A DNA stretch of 64,000 nucleotides from positions 744,001 to 808,000 of the forward strand of contig NZ_JAGIOB010000001.1 of the NCBI RefSeq assembly GCF_017876495.1, written 5' to 3'. The DNA comes from Microlunatus capsulatus. Its GTDB lineage: Bacteria > Actinomycetota > Actinomycetes > Propionibacteriales > Propionibacteriaceae. This document shows positions 33,548 through 45,357 of this stretch, piece after piece. Position numbers and translations under genes: made by a program. The notes beneath the pieces were generated by a model, which made no database searches, was not told the DNA's origin, and saw nothing but the letters and a program-made list of their open reading frames with translations. How positions within the stretch are numbered: the stretch's first letter is position 1; every line of letters begins with the position of its first letter.

Positions 33548-34283
33548 GTGAGCACCGCCACCACCGAGGACCTGCTGGCCGCGCTCGACGCCCGGCTCGC
33601 CCGGCTGCCCGCCGACCAGGCGCACCTCGCGACCTTCCTCGGCACGTACCGGCGCACGACGGCGGCGGTCGGGGCCGCCGTCGGCCGCGGGCTGTTCGAG
33701 GACCCGGACTGGGTGCTGCACTGGACCGACGTCTTCGGCCCGCTACTGCACCGACGCCGTCGACGCCCACCTGGCCGGCGGCGTCGTGCCCCGACCGTGG
33801 CGGCTGGCGTTCGCCGTCGCCCCGGAGGTGCACCCGCTGGGCCACCTGCTGGTGGGGATCAGCACGCACATCAACTACGACCTGCCGCAGGCGATGCTGG
33901 ACGTCATCTCCGACGAGGACTTCGCCGACGCCGAGGTGCTGGCGGCCCGGGTGCGCGACCACGACCGGGTCGACGACGTGCTGGCCGCACGGGTGGCGGC
34001 GGAGGACGCGGCCCTGGGCGGCGCCCGGCGGGTCGTCGACCGGGTGCTGACCCCTGCCAACCGGTGGGCGTCGCGGAGCTTCCTGGCCGAGTCGCGCCGC
34101 AAGGTGTGGGACAACGTCCTCGCGCTGCAGGCCGCCCGTTCCTCGGGCCCCGAGACCTACCGGCGCCGGCTGGCCGAGCTGGAGGTGCTGGCGTCGGCGA
34201 AGGTGGTCGACGTCCTCACCCCGGGCCTGGTGCTCCCCCGGCTCGCGGTGGCCGGCTTCGGCGTCCGGCTGCCCCCGGCCTGA
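33548..34283 (+). pseudogene. DUF5995-like gene with a single-base frameshift
   Basis: Two overlapping frames make one DUF5995-like protein. The first, from the GTG at 33548, gives STATTEDLLAALDARL to DPDWVLHWTDVFGP. Near 33740 homology passes to the next frame as RYCTDAVDAHLAGGVVPRPW, then HPLGHLLVGISTHINYDLPQAM to the end. One extra base, most simply a C in the GGCCCGC run at about 33738-33742, explains the shift. It could be a true pseudogene, a sequencing error or, less likely, recoding. The rest is well conserved, so the damage is recent if real. AAGACT lies 6 nt before the GTG. Confidence 0.8.
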
Positions 34284-34310
34284 CGGAGCCGCCGACCCTG
34301 GGGACGACGA

Positions 34311-34356
34311 CGCCGCCGGCCCTGGCGCGCGGGTGGCGACGTCAGGACCGGCGGCG
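34311..34356. terminator. Hairpin between DUF5995 and secA
   Basis: CGCCGCCGG (34311-34319) pairs with CCGGCGGCG (34348-34356), extended by CCTG/CAGG. It is shared by the two convergent genes. Confidence 0.6.
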
Positions 34357-34384
34357 AGGTGTCGGCCGGCTCAGCGGGTGAGGA

Positions 34385-37306
<2,922 letters not shown>

Positions 37307-37440
37307 GGAACTGGCTCCCTCACCTCGTCGTCACCCACATGCACGCTCAGCGCCGTCCGGTCGTTCCCGGACCCGCTCGCCCGCGGTCTCCCCCTCGACC
37401 GCTCCGGGGCAGGACCCCTGGGGAGCAGACGCACCGACCC

Positions 37441-37446
37441 ATCGTA
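37441..37446 (-). promoter_or_regulatory. -10 element for secA
   Basis: TACGAT on the minus strand. It would give a leader of about 130 nt before the secA GTG. No convincing -35. Confidence 0.35.
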
Positions 37447-37501
37447 GGCCAGAGCCACGGCGGCCACCCCGACCGCGAGCGCCGCGGCCGCCGCGCCGTG
37501 C

Positions 37502-38725
37502 TCAGCCCGCCTGCCGCAGGGCCGGACCCAGCAGGTCCGCGAGGTCCCCGACCGCAGGCGCGGCGACGCCGCCCAGACCGAGCCAGCCGGCCAGCGCCAC
37601 CAGCTCGGCGGCCAGCTCCTCGGCCACCTCCGGCGTGCCCTGCCCCGGCTCGGCCCAGGCCCCGTGGACGCGGAGCACCCCGGCGGCCCGGTCGGCCTTG
37701 AGGTCCACCCGGGCGACGAAGGCGTCGTCGAGGAGGAACGGGTAGACGTAGTAGCCGTGCACCCGCTTCGCCTGCGGCACGTAGATCTCGATGCGGTAGC
37801 GGAAGCCGAACAGCTCCTCCAGCCGGGCCCGCTCGAAGACCATCGAGTCGAACGGGCTGAGCAGCGCCCGGGCCCGGACCCGGCGGGGCACCCGAGCCTC
37901 GTGCCACAGGTACAGCGGACGACCGGTCCCGCCGCGCACCGTCACCGGCAGCAGCCGGCCCTCCTCGACCAGCTCGGCCACCGCTTGCCGCGTCATCTCC
38001 GGCCGGGTGCGGAAGTAGTCGCGCAGGCTCAGCTCGCTGGCCACGCCGAGGGCCTGCGCCGCCCGGGCGACCAGGCCGCGCACCGACTCCTCGGGCGTGG
38101 GCGTCGGCCGGGCCAGCACGGCAGCTGGCAGCACCCGCTCGGGCAGGTCGTAGACCCGCTCGAACTGGCTGTTGCGCCACGCCGAGGTGACCTCGCCGCA
38201 GTAGAACAACCACTCCAGCACCGTCTTCACCGAGGACCAGTTCCACCCCCACTGGCTGCGGTCCCGCTCCTCGGCCACCTCCAGCTGGCGCGCGCTGACC
38301 GGCCCCCGGTCGGCGACCTGCTGCCGGACGTGCTCGACGAGGCCGGGCTGCTCCCGCGCCGCGCGCTCCACGTTCGACCAGACGTCGCGGTAGGCCGCCT
38401 GCGCCCGGAACCGGAGCAGCGGCTGGAGGTTCACGTCGAGCAGGCTCGCCGCGTGCCCCCAGTACTCGTAGAGCCGGCGCGGGGCGCGGTGCGCCGCCCG
38501 TTCCAGCAGCGTCGTGTCGTAGCCGCCCAGCCGGGAGTACAGCGGCACGAAGTGCGCCCGGGTGACGACGTTGACGGAGTCGATCTGGAACTGGCCCAGC
38601 CGGGTGGTGACGGCCTGGACGTCGCGCACCCCCACCGGCCGCTCCGGGCGCGGGACCGCCAGCCCCTGCGCCGCCACGGCGACACGGCGGGCCTCGGCGG
38701 CGGTGAGGGTCTCGCGGACGGCCAT
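37502..38725 (-). CDS. YcaQ/AlkX-like winged-helix DNA glycosylase
   Basis: 407 residues. It belongs to the HTH_42 family of DNA glycosylases that unhook crosslinks and remove bulky alkyl bases. The catalytic QxD-type motif is seen in GQFQIDSVNVVTRAHFVPLYSRLG (QID). Other family marks are YEYWGHAASLL and a C-terminal LLSPFDSMVFERARLEELFGF...YYVYPFLL. The ATG lies 6 nt after TACCGT. The gene and its repeat-laden upstream region sit between secA and hpf, which are closer in other actinomycetes, so this may be an insertion. Confidence 0.88.
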   Translation of the reverse strand: MAVRETLTAAEARRVAVAAQGLAVPRPERPVGVRDVQAVTTRLGQFQIDSVNVVTRAHFVPLYSRLGGYDTTLLERAAHRAPRRLYEYWGHAASLLDVNLQPLLRFRAQAAYRDVWSNVERAAREQPGLVEHVRQQVADRGPVSARQLEVAEERDRSQWGWNWSSVKTVLEWLFYCGEVTSAWRNSQFERVYDLPERVLPAAVLARPTPTPEESVRGLVARAAQALGVASELSLRDYFRTRPEMTRQAVAELVEEGRLLPVTVRGGTGRPLYLWHEARVPRRVRARALLSPFDSMVFERARLEELFGFRYRIEIYVPQAKRVHGYYVYPFLLDDAFVARVDLKADRAAGVLRVHGAWAEPGQGTPEVAEELAAELVALAGWLGLGGVAAPAVGDLADLLGPALRQAG

Positions 38726-38731
38726 GACGCG

Positions 38732-38737
38732 ACGGTA
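38732..38737 (-). promoter_or_regulatory. -10 element, leaderless glycosylase
   Basis: TACCGT on the minus strand, 6 nt before the ATG at 38725. Confidence 0.55.
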
Positions 38738-38764
38738 GCGGGAGGGACTGACAGGTTTGTCTGC

Positions 38765-38873
38765 CCTCGCTCCGCTCGGACGCGGACCGCGCGCTGGCCC
38801 GCCGCTTTCGTCGTCGCCCGCGAACGAAAGAACGTGTTCGCGGGCTCCTCCTCAACGCGGCGGCGCGCGGTCC
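38765..38873 (-). repeat. Structured dispersed element, copy C
   Basis: Read on the minus strand: GGACCGCGC...GCGCGGTCC outer arms, TGAGGAGGAG, apical 10-bp hairpin GCCCGCGAAC/GTTCGCGGGC with loop ACGTTCTTTC (plus coordinates 38816-38845), GACGACGAA, then CCGAGCGGAGCGAGG. The apical stem sequence differs wholly from copy A but is perfectly paired. Confidence 0.85.
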
Positions 38874-38884
38874 GTTCTGATGGC

Positions 38885-38994
38885 CCTCGCTCCGCTCGGG
38901 CTGCGGACCGCGCTCTAGCCCGCCGTGTTCGTCGTCGCGGGCAGACGGAGAAGCGTGTCTGCCCGCTCCTCCTCATCACGGCGGCGCGCGGTCC
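38885..38994 (-). repeat. Structured dispersed element, copy D
   Basis: Same plan as copy C on the minus strand. Apical 10-bp hairpin GCGGGCAGAC/GTCTGCCCGC with loop ACGCTTCTCC (plus coordinates 38937-38966). It ends with the tail GGCCATCAGAAC, which is also seen after copy B. Confidence 0.85.
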
Positions 38995-39087
38995 GGGTGC
39001 CCCTCGAGATGGAGCGCCCCCTCCCACCGGCTCCCCCGTCCCCGGCTCCCGTTCCCCGCAGGGCGCGTCGCGCGGGATGCTGAGGTG

Positions 39088-40044
39088 GTGCCCCCTCCTC
39101 TCCAGCTCCCGGTCGTCCCGCGGATGCGCGTCGTGGTCGACAACGACTTCTCCGGCGACCCGGACGGGCTGGTGCAGCTGGCGCACCACGCGCTGTCGCC
39201 GTCGGTGGACCTGCGCGGGGTGATCGGGTCGCACCTCAGCCCGGGCGACCCGTTCGACCCCTCCGACGCGACGGCCGACCACGCGGCCGCGGCGGCCCGG
39301 GAGGTGCTGGCGCTGGCCGGGCGGGAGGACGTGCCCGTGGTGGCCGGCAGCAACCGGGCACTGGTCGACGAGCGGACGCCGCGGCCGTCGGCGGGGGTCG
39401 AGCTGCTGCTGGCCGAGGCGCGGCGCACGGACACCGACCTGCCGCTCTACCTGGCCTGCGGGGCCGGGCTCACCGAGGTCGCGTCGGCCTGGCTGACGGA
39501 CCCGGCGGCCCTGGAGCGGGCGACGCTGGTCTGGATCGGCGGTCCCGAGCACCCGGATCTGGCCGAGGCGCCGCCCGGGGCGTCGGAGGTCGAGTACAAC
39601 CTGGCCATCGACCTGCGGGCGGCGCAGGTGGTCTTCGGCGCGTCGGCGGTCCCGGTCTGGCAGGTGCCCCGGGACCGCTACCGGCAGACGCTGGCCTCGG
39701 CCGCCGAGCTGCTCACCCGGGTCGCGCCGCACGGGGCGCTCGGCGCCCACCTGGCCGCGGCCGTGCTCGGCGTCGGGGAGCAGGCGGCCTCCCGCGGGGT
39801 GCTGCTCGGGGAGACCTACGCCCTCGGCGACAGCCCGCTGGTCCTGCTGACGGCGCTGCAGTCGGCCTTCCAGCCCGACCCGTCGTCCAGCCGGAGCGCC
39901 ACCCGGCCGACCCCGCGGATCGACGGGCGGGGGCAGTACGTCGAGCGCCCCGACGGTCGGCCGCTGCGGGTGTTCACCGACCTCGACGTGCGGCTGATGC
40001 TCGAGGACCTGTACGCCAAGCTGCAGCTGCCCGCGGAGGCCTGA
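39088..40044 (+). CDS. Nucleoside hydrolase-like protein
   Basis: 318 residues from the GTG at 39088 (39085 and ATG 39124 are alternatives); GATGCT lies 6 nt upstream. The N-terminal MRVVVDNDFSGDPDGLVQLAHHA replaces the classic DTDxGxDDA of inosine-uridine nucleoside hydrolases, keeping acidic residues that could bind Ca2+. Later ATLVWIGGPEHPD and EVEYNLAIDLRAAQVVF match the family's second half. It probably cleaves an N-glycosidic bond; the substrate is unknown. It ends in a strong hairpin. Confidence 0.82.
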   Translation: MPPPLQLPVVPRMRVVVDNDFSGDPDGLVQLAHHALSPSVDLRGVIGSHLSPGDPFDPSDATADHAAAAAREVLALAGREDVPVVAGSNRALVDERTPRPSAGVELLLAEARRTDTDLPLYLACGAGLTEVASAWLTDPAALERATLVWIGGPEHPDLAEAPPGASEVEYNLAIDLRAAQVVFGASAVPVWQVPRDRYRQTLASAAELLTRVAPHGALGAHLAAAVLGVGEQAASRGVLLGETYALGDSPLVLLTALQSAFQPDPSSSRSATRPTPRIDGRGQYVERPDGRPLRVFTDLDVRLMLEDLYAKLQLPAEA

Positions 40045-40060
40045 GCCGGTCCCCGGACGC

Positions 40061-40097
40061 GCCAGGACCCGCCGAGCGGTGCTCGACGGGCCCTGGC
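40061..40097. terminator. Bidirectional terminator before hpf
   Basis: GCCAGGACCCGCCGAGC (40061-40077) pairs with GCTCGACGGGCCCTGGC (40081-40097) with two small mismatches and a 3-nt loop. Confidence 0.75.
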
Positions 40098-40110
40098 GGT
40101 CAGGTCGGGA

Positions 40111-40746
40111 TCAGCTGCGGGCGTCCGCCAGCTCCTCGGCGGCGGTGAGCCGGATGACGCCGTAGTCGTAGGCGCGCCGCCGGTAGACGACGCTCGGCGT
40201 CTGGTGCTCGGAGTCGATGTAGAGGAAGAAGTCGTGGCCCACGAGCTCCATCTCCATCAGCGCCTGGTCCAGCGTCATCGGGACGGCCGCGTGGCTCTTC
40301 TCGCGGACCACCAGGGGTCCGTCCCCCTGCACCTCCATGCCGGCGACGGTGTGGCTGCCGTTGGTCTCGGCGTCCGCGTCGACCGCCTGCGGCTCGCCGA
40401 CGTCCACGCCGCTCTTGAGCGACTGCGGCGCCCGCTGGCCGTGGTGGACGCGCTTGCGGTCCGCAGCCCGGCGCAGCTGGGCCATCAGCCGGTCCAGGGC
40501 GACGTCGAAGGCCGCCCCCTTCTCCTCGGCCGCGGCCTCGGCCCGGACGACGGGACCCTTGGTGCGCAGGGTGATCTCGACGCGGGCGGCCTGGTCGTGC
40601 TGTCGCTTGTTCCGCTCCGCCGACACCTCGACCTCGACCCGGATGACCCGGTCGTCGAGCTTCTCGAGGCGGTTGATCTTCTCGTCGACGTACGTCCGGA
40701 ACTGGTCGGACACCGTGCAGTGCCGGCCTTTGACGACAACATCCAT
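40111..40746 (-). CDS. hpf: Ribosome hibernation-promoting factor, long form
   Basis: 211 residues from the ATG at 40746: GGAGG sits 5 nt upstream, whereas the ATG at 40758 lies upstream of that site and is unlikely. The N-terminal S30AE domain (DVVVKGRHCTVSDQFRTYVD, DRVIRVEVEVSAE) blocks the decoding centre. A linker leads to the C-terminal dimerisation domain (FFLYIDSEHQTPSVVYRRRAYDYGVIRL), which joins two 70S ribosomes. Expression in stationary phase or hypoxia is known for the family. A TAACGT hexamer at 40941-40946 (minus) would give a leader of about 190 nt. Confidence 0.93.
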   Translation of the reverse strand: MDVVVKGRHCTVSDQFRTYVDEKINRLEKLDDRVIRVEVEVSAERNKRQHDQAARVEITLRTKGPVVRAEAAAEEKGAAFDVALDRLMAQLRRAADRKRVHHGQRAPQSLKSGVDVGEPQAVDADAETNGSHTVAGMEVQGDGPLVVREKSHAAVPMTLDQALMEMELVGHDFFLYIDSEHQTPSVVYRRRAYDYGVIRLTAAEELADARS

Positions 40747-40997
40747 CAGATCCTCCATCGGTGGTGGTGGGCCCGCCCCGCGGAACTCAGGGACCGGGCC
40801 GGTGCACCAGGCCCGGGACCTCCGACCGGCTGCCGCCCCGATCGGCAGCGGTCGGGCGGAGCGGAGACGACAACGGCGCCGGCCGCGCCCGGACCCGGTG
40901 TTCCCGGGTCCGAGGGTGCTCGCGGTGGCGCCATGACGTGACGTTAGTCCTGCCTCCCGGCGGCCGGAAGGGCGGGGGTCGGACCTTCACGGACTTA

Positions 40998-41756
40998 TCA
41001 GGGAGCCGGCCGCACCGAGCCGCCGACGCCGCCGGCGGACCCGTCCGGACGTCGGCGCGCCGGGCCGCGCGGGTCGGCCGCGGCCGCCACGGTGGCCGCG
41101 CCGAGGAGCACCAGGCCCGCCGCCTCGACCGCCCGGGCGGCCTCGGCCAGCGTCGCCCCGGTGGTCACCACGTCGTCGACGAGCACGACGACGGCACCGG
41201 GCGGCAGCGCCCTCCGAGGGCCGTGCCGCAGCCGGAGCGCGCCGTCGAGGTTGGCGCTGCGGGCGGCCGCCCCGAGCCCGGCCTGGTCCTGCACGCCGCG
41301 CCGCTGGGCGAGCAGCCGCCGGACGACCACCCGGTGCGCCGGCCGCAGCCGGCGGGCGGCGCCCCGGGCGAGCGTGGCGGTGGCGTCGTAACCGCGGCGT
41401 CGAACAGCGGCGGCCGCGGAGGGCACCGGCACCAGCACGACCGGACCCGTCCAGGCGCAGCCGCGGAGCAGCACGTGCACGGCGACGGCGAGCCGCCCGG
41501 CCAGCACCGGCGCCAGGCCGAGCGCCCCGTGGTCCTTGTGCGCGGTGACGAGGTGGCTGAGCAGCGCGTCGTAGGGGCAGCAGGCCACCGTCACCGGCCC
41601 GGTGCCGGTCGGCGCGAGCGCCGGTCGGGAAACGGTGAGCGCAGCCCGGCAACCCGGGCACAGACCCCAGCCCGGCTCACGGCAGCCCGGGCAGACCGCA
41701 CCCAGCAGCAGGTCACCGGCGGCCGACCGACCGGCCCGCCACGCGTTCGTGCCCAC
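40998..41756 (-). CDS. comF: ComF-family phosphoribosyltransferase-like protein
   Basis: 252 residues. An N-terminal C4 zinc site (C22, C25, C33, C36) is followed by a PRT fold with the PRPP motif VVVLVDDVVTTGATL. ComF proteins act in DNA uptake in competent bacteria; in actinomycetes the role is unproved. The position between lpqB and hpf is conserved in the phylum. The GTG lies 6 nt after GAGACT (minus, 41763-41768), so it may have its own leaderless promoter. Confidence 0.9.
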   Translation of the reverse strand: MGTNAWRAGRSAAGDLLLGAVCPGCREPGWGLCPGCRAALTVSRPALAPTGTGPVTVACCPYDALLSHLVTAHKDHGALGLAPVLAGRLAVAVHVLLRGCAWTGPVVLVPVPSAAAAVRRRGYDATATLARGAARRLRPAHRVVVRRLLAQRRGVQDQAGLGAAARSANLDGALRLRHGPRRALPPGAVVVLVDDVVTTGATLAEAARAVEAAGLVLLGAATVAAAADPRGPARRRPDGSAGGVGGSVRPAP

Positions 41757-41819
41757 CGGACCAGTCTCCGGCGCCGGGCGGGTGGCCGGGTGGACCGGCG
41801 GGCGATCTGTGGACGGCGG

Positions 41820-43595
41820 TCAGCCCGGGTAGGCGATCGCCTGGGTGTCGTCGAGGATCTCCAGCCACCGGTTGCCCTCGTCGCGGTACGCCGCCCCGTC
41901 GCGGGCCAGGACGAGCGTGATCGCCGTCTGGGTCCGCAGCAGCACCGCGAGCTCGACCGCCTCCCAGTCGCTGGTCTTAAGCTGGGTCTGCACCGTCGAG
42001 GCGTCCACGCTGACCGCGGTCTGGCCGTACGAGCCGTCCGCCCGGTCCGCGCCGAGCACCACGAGCTCGGTCGCGCTCGTCCACGCCAGGTCGCGGGCGT
42101 CGATCACCGCCGCGTCGGTCAGCGGGGAGTCCGTCTCGAGCAGCCGCCAGCCGTCGACCACCAGCTTCGGCGAGCGGACGACGCGCGCCGTCGCCAGCTG
42201 CGTCTTGCCGGCGGACTTCATGATGAGGGCCATCCGGGCCCCGTCGGGGGAGATGCGGAAGGCCACGACGCGGCCGTGGGAGAAGACGTCCGAGGCGCTG
42301 ATCGCCCGGGTCTCGCCGTCCGGGTTCGTCACCCACATCCGCTGCTGACCGTTCTGCACGCCCACCGCGAACAGCTCGCCGGCCCGCGTGAACTGCGGCC
42401 GGAGCAGGCTGGTCACCCCGTCCAGGACGGTGGTCAGCCTCCCGCCCGTCACCGCGGTGCGGCGCAGCACCGTGTCCTCGTCGGTGACCACGGCGACCTC
42501 GGTGTTGGTCACGGTGGCGGCCAAGGAGGAGATGGAGTAACGGCCCTCGCCCAGCGGACCCGGGAAGGGGTCCATCGCGGGCACGTCGGTGTTGACGGTG
42601 ACCTTCTGCAGGACGCTCTTCGGGCCGCGCACGGCGTAGAGCTGCTCGGACGGCACGAAGGGCACGGGGTTGAGCTCGCTGCTGATGCTCTCCAGGGGTA
42701 CGGCCAGGTCGGTGGAGTCGCTCTGCGGGACGCGGAAGGGCTGACCTCCCACCTGCAGGAGCACCTTCTTGACCCCGGTCACCTGCTGCAGCGTGTAGAC
42801 CAGCTGGGCGGCGAGGCTGGCCCGCTCCGGGTCGGTGGTGCGCTGGACCTCGTCGCTCAGCGGCACCTGCGCGACCCCGTTGACGATGGTCACCGAGTCG
42901 ACGCTCAGCTTGGTGCCCGAGGGCACGGCGGTCTGGACCGCCGGGGAGAGCCAGTCGGACGGACCCGCCAGCAGTGCCTGCACGAGGGCCGAGGCGATGT
43001 TGCCCGGCGCCCGCAGGTCAGGGAGGTAGATGGGCTCGGGCACCAGGGCCCCGGTCCCGCCCGGGTAGTAGAGGTTGTAGCTCCGGTAGAGCCGCTCGAA
43101 GGAGCTGTCCCGGACGAGCAGACCGGGCAGCGGGTTCGAGATCCGCCACTCACCGCCCTCGCGCACCAGCTCGAAGGTGTAGTCCAGCGGGAGCTTGGCA
43201 GCCTTGAAGGTGTTCCTCTTGTCGAGACTGCCGACGCGCTGCCCCTGCAGGCGGACCGAGCCCTCGACGTCGGGGCGCTTGTTCGGCTTCACGGAGTAGA
43301 TGACGACGCCCTGGTCGGTGGTCCACGTGCTGGCGGCGTCGCGGGTCAGGAACTGCCGCGCGACGGCATAGCCGGACTGGTAGTTGGCGTTGGCCCGGAG
43401 GAACCCCTCGACCACCTCGCGGCCGGTGTCCCCGGGGTACGGCGGGGCGACCTCGACGTTCACGCAGCTCTGGCAGGTGGGCTGCTGGCCCTCCACCTTG
43501 TCGACCGGACCCGAGGTCGGGATGCTGACGCAGCCGGTCAGGGCGGCCAGCAGCAGGACCAGGAGGAGCGCGGCCGGCCCGCGGCGGGTGCTCAC
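41820..43595 (-). CDS. lpqB: Lipoprotein LpqB of the MtrAB system
   Basis: 591 residues. Signal peptide with lipobox LTGC (Cys22). A GerMN domain lies in the middle (LLAGPSDWLSPAVQTAVPSGTKL...VNGVAQVPLSDEV) and a beta-propeller-like C-terminal half follows (AAVTNTEVAVVTDEDTVLRRT, HGRVVAFRISPDGARMALI). LpqB binds the extracellular part of MtrB and tunes MtrA phosphorylation. The GTG start overlaps the mtrB stop by 4 bases. Confidence 0.95.
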   Translation of the reverse strand: MSTRRGPAALLLVLLLAALTGCVSIPTSGPVDKVEGQQPTCQSCVNVEVAPPYPGDTGREVVEGFLRANANYQSGYAVARQFLTRDAASTWTTDQGVVIYSVKPNKRPDVEGSVRLQGQRVGSLDKRNTFKAAKLPLDYTFELVREGGEWRISNPLPGLLVRDSSFERLYRSYNLYYPGGTGALVPEPIYLPDLRAPGNIASALVQALLAGPSDWLSPAVQTAVPSGTKLSVDSVTIVNGVAQVPLSDEVQRTTDPERASLAAQLVYTLQQVTGVKKVLLQVGGQPFRVPQSDSTDLAVPLESISSELNPVPFVPSEQLYAVRGPKSVLQKVTVNTDVPAMDPFPGPLGEGRYSISSLAATVTNTEVAVVTDEDTVLRRTAVTGGRLTTVLDGVTSLLRPQFTRAGELFAVGVQNGQQRMWVTNPDGETRAISASDVFSHGRVVAFRISPDGARMALIMKSAGKTQLATARVVRSPKLVVDGWRLLETDSPLTDAAVIDARDLAWTSATELVVLGADRADGSYGQTAVSVDASTVQTQLKTSDWEAVELAVLLRTQTAITLVLARDGAAYRDEGNRWLEILDDTQAIAYPG

Positions 43596-45325
43596 GAACC
43601 GCTCCGGCCCTGGTCGGCGCCGGTGGAGGCGAGCGGGCCGCCCAGCACGAGGGTCTCGACGGTGCTGCTGTCCCCGACCTCGAGGGCACCGGTGGTGTCA
43701 GCCGACACCGCCTCAGCCTCGGCGCGGGCCGGGTCGCTGGGCCCGAGGTAGTCGCGGGGCACCATGGGCAGCGGGGAGCTCTGCAGGATGGTGCCGGCCT
43801 TCCGGGGCAGGGTGAGCCGGAACTGCGCGCCCTGGCCCGGCCGGCCCCAGGCCGTCAGCCAGCCGCCGTGCAGGTTGGCGTCCTCCATCGAGATCGACAG
43901 CCCGAGCCCGGTCCCGCCGACGGTGCGGGCCCGCGCCGGGTCGGCGCGCCAGAAGCGGTGGAACACCTGCTTGGCCTGGCTGGCCTCGAACCCGACGCCG
44001 TGGTCGCGGACGGCCACCGCGACAGCGTCGTCGTCGCTGGCGACCAGGATCTCGATCGGCTGCGTCTCCGCGTGCTCGATGGCGTTGACGAGCAGGTTCC
44101 GCAGGATGCGCTCGATCCGCCGGACGTCCACCTCCGCAGTGGCCTCCGCGGGCGCGAGGATCACGACCGTCGTCCGGTTCGCGGTGGCCAGCGGGGCGTT
44201 CGCCTCGACGACCCGGGCGACGACGTCGCGCAGGTCGACCGCGCTGAGCGCCAGCTCGGCGGCACCGGCGTCGAAGCGGGAGATCTCCAGCAGGTCAGTC
44301 AGCAGGGCCTCGAAGCGGTCCAGCTCGTTCTGCAGCAGCTCGGTGGAGCGGGCGGCGATGGGGTCGAAGTCCTCGCGTGCGTCGTGCAGCACCTCGGCGG
44401 CCATCCGCACGGTGGTCAGCGGGGTGCGCAGCTCGTGCGAGACGTCGGAGACGAAGCGCTGCTGGACAGCGGACAGCTCCTCGAGGGTGTTGATCTGCTT
44501 CTGCAGCTCGCTGGCCATGTAGTTCATCGAGACGGCCAGCCGGGCCAGGTCGTCGGTGCCGCGGACCTGCATCCGGTCGTGCAGGTTGCCCGACGCCAGG
44601 CTCTCCGCCGCCCGCCGGGCCGCCCGCACCGGCGTCACCACCTGCCGGCTGACCAGCGCGGCGATGAGGGTGAGCAGCACGATGAGGATCGCCCCCGTGG
44701 TGACGACCGCGTTCCGCAGCACCTGGAGCGTCTGCACCTCCTGGGTGAGCGGGAAGACCAGGTACATCTGGTAACGACCGGCGCCCGGCAGGGTGAGCGT
44801 CGCTCCGGCTGCGAGCCCGGGCTCGGGAGCCTCGTCGTCGAGGTAGACCACCTCGGTCGGGGTGATCAGCAGGTCGCTGCTCCGCTCCACCTGGCGCTGC
44901 AGGGCGGCCGGGATGCTCTCCCGGGCGACGGTGTCGGCCGAGAAGGTGAGCCCTCGGCCGAGGATCACCACCTCGTACTGGTTCGTCCCGCCCGTGCGGT
45001 TGGCGAAGCCGTCGGCCAGGTCGTACAGCAGCTTGTAGACGTCCGCCTCGTCACCGCTGAGGTTGGCGTTGTTCAGCGTCTGCTGCGCGCGGTCCACCGC
45101 CTGCCGAGCCTCGTTCTCCGCCACCTCCTGCTTGCTGCGCATCACCCCGGAGGTGGCCTGCTGCATGAGCAGGAACCCGCTGAGCACCAGCACCACGAGC
45201 GAGGCGACCAGCACCGAGGCGATCACCCGGAACGGCAGAGAACGCCACCACAGGGCGGCCGGCAGCCTCCACCAGGCCTCGGCGGGCTGACGGCTGGGGA
45301 CGGCGGACGGACCCGGCGCGCTCAC
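43592..45325 (-). CDS. mtrB: Sensor histidine kinase MtrB
   Basis: 577 residues. Two membrane helices (about 28-54 and 205-230) flank an extracellular sensor of about 150 residues. HAMP, H-box SHELRTPLTTV (His about 297), N-box NLLVNAIEHAE and G-box DHGVGFE follow, with a C-terminal tail rich in Ala/Ser/Asp. It controls cell division, wall metabolism and osmotic response through MtrA. It begins 32 nt after mtrA and overlaps lpqB. Confidence 0.96.
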   Translation of the reverse strand: MSAPGPSAVPSRQPAEAWWRLPAALWWRSLPFRVIASVLVASLVVLVLSGFLLMQQATSGVMRSKQEVAENEARQAVDRAQQTLNNANLSGDEADVYKLLYDLADGFANRTGGTNQYEVVILGRGLTFSADTVARESIPAALQRQVERSSDLLITPTEVVYLDDEAPEPGLAAGATLTLPGAGRYQMYLVFPLTQEVQTLQVLRNAVVTTGAILIVLLTLIAALVSRQVVTPVRAARRAAESLASGNLHDRMQVRGTDDLARLAVSMNYMASELQKQINTLEELSAVQQRFVSDVSHELRTPLTTVRMAAEVLHDAREDFDPIAARSTELLQNELDRFEALLTDLLEISRFDAGAAELALSAVDLRDVVARVVEANAPLATANRTTVVILAPAEATAEVDVRRIERILRNLLVNAIEHAETQPIEILVASDDDAVAVAVRDHGVGFEASQAKQVFHRFWRADPARARTVGGTGLGLSISMEDANLHGGWLTAWGRPGQGAQFRLTLPRKAGTILQSSPLPMVPRDYLGPSDPARAEAEAVSADTTGALEVGDSSTVETLVLGGPLASTGADQGRSGS

Positions 45326-45357
45326 GCCGTCAGGCCGCCCTCGGGACGTGGGTCATC

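Larger units (their letters stand above)
38726..39087. other. Intergenic region, 362 bp, two repeat copies
   Basis: It lies between the divergent glycosylase and nucleoside hydrolase-like genes. Copies C and D occupy 38765-38994, separated only by the GGCCATCAGAAC tail of copy D (minus strand). The remaining 93 bp hold a GATGCT hexamer at 39076-39081 before the next gene and nothing else recognisable. Confidence 0.7.

Noticed and set aside
32904-33962. Longer form of the Rv3235-like protein starting at 33962
   Set aside because: The GTG at 33404 has a clear GAGGAG site, and the extension runs antisense to the DUF5995 gene.
40761-43751. Long + strand open frame antisense to comF and lpqB
   Set aside because: Shadow of conserved minus-strand genes; no recognisable domain.
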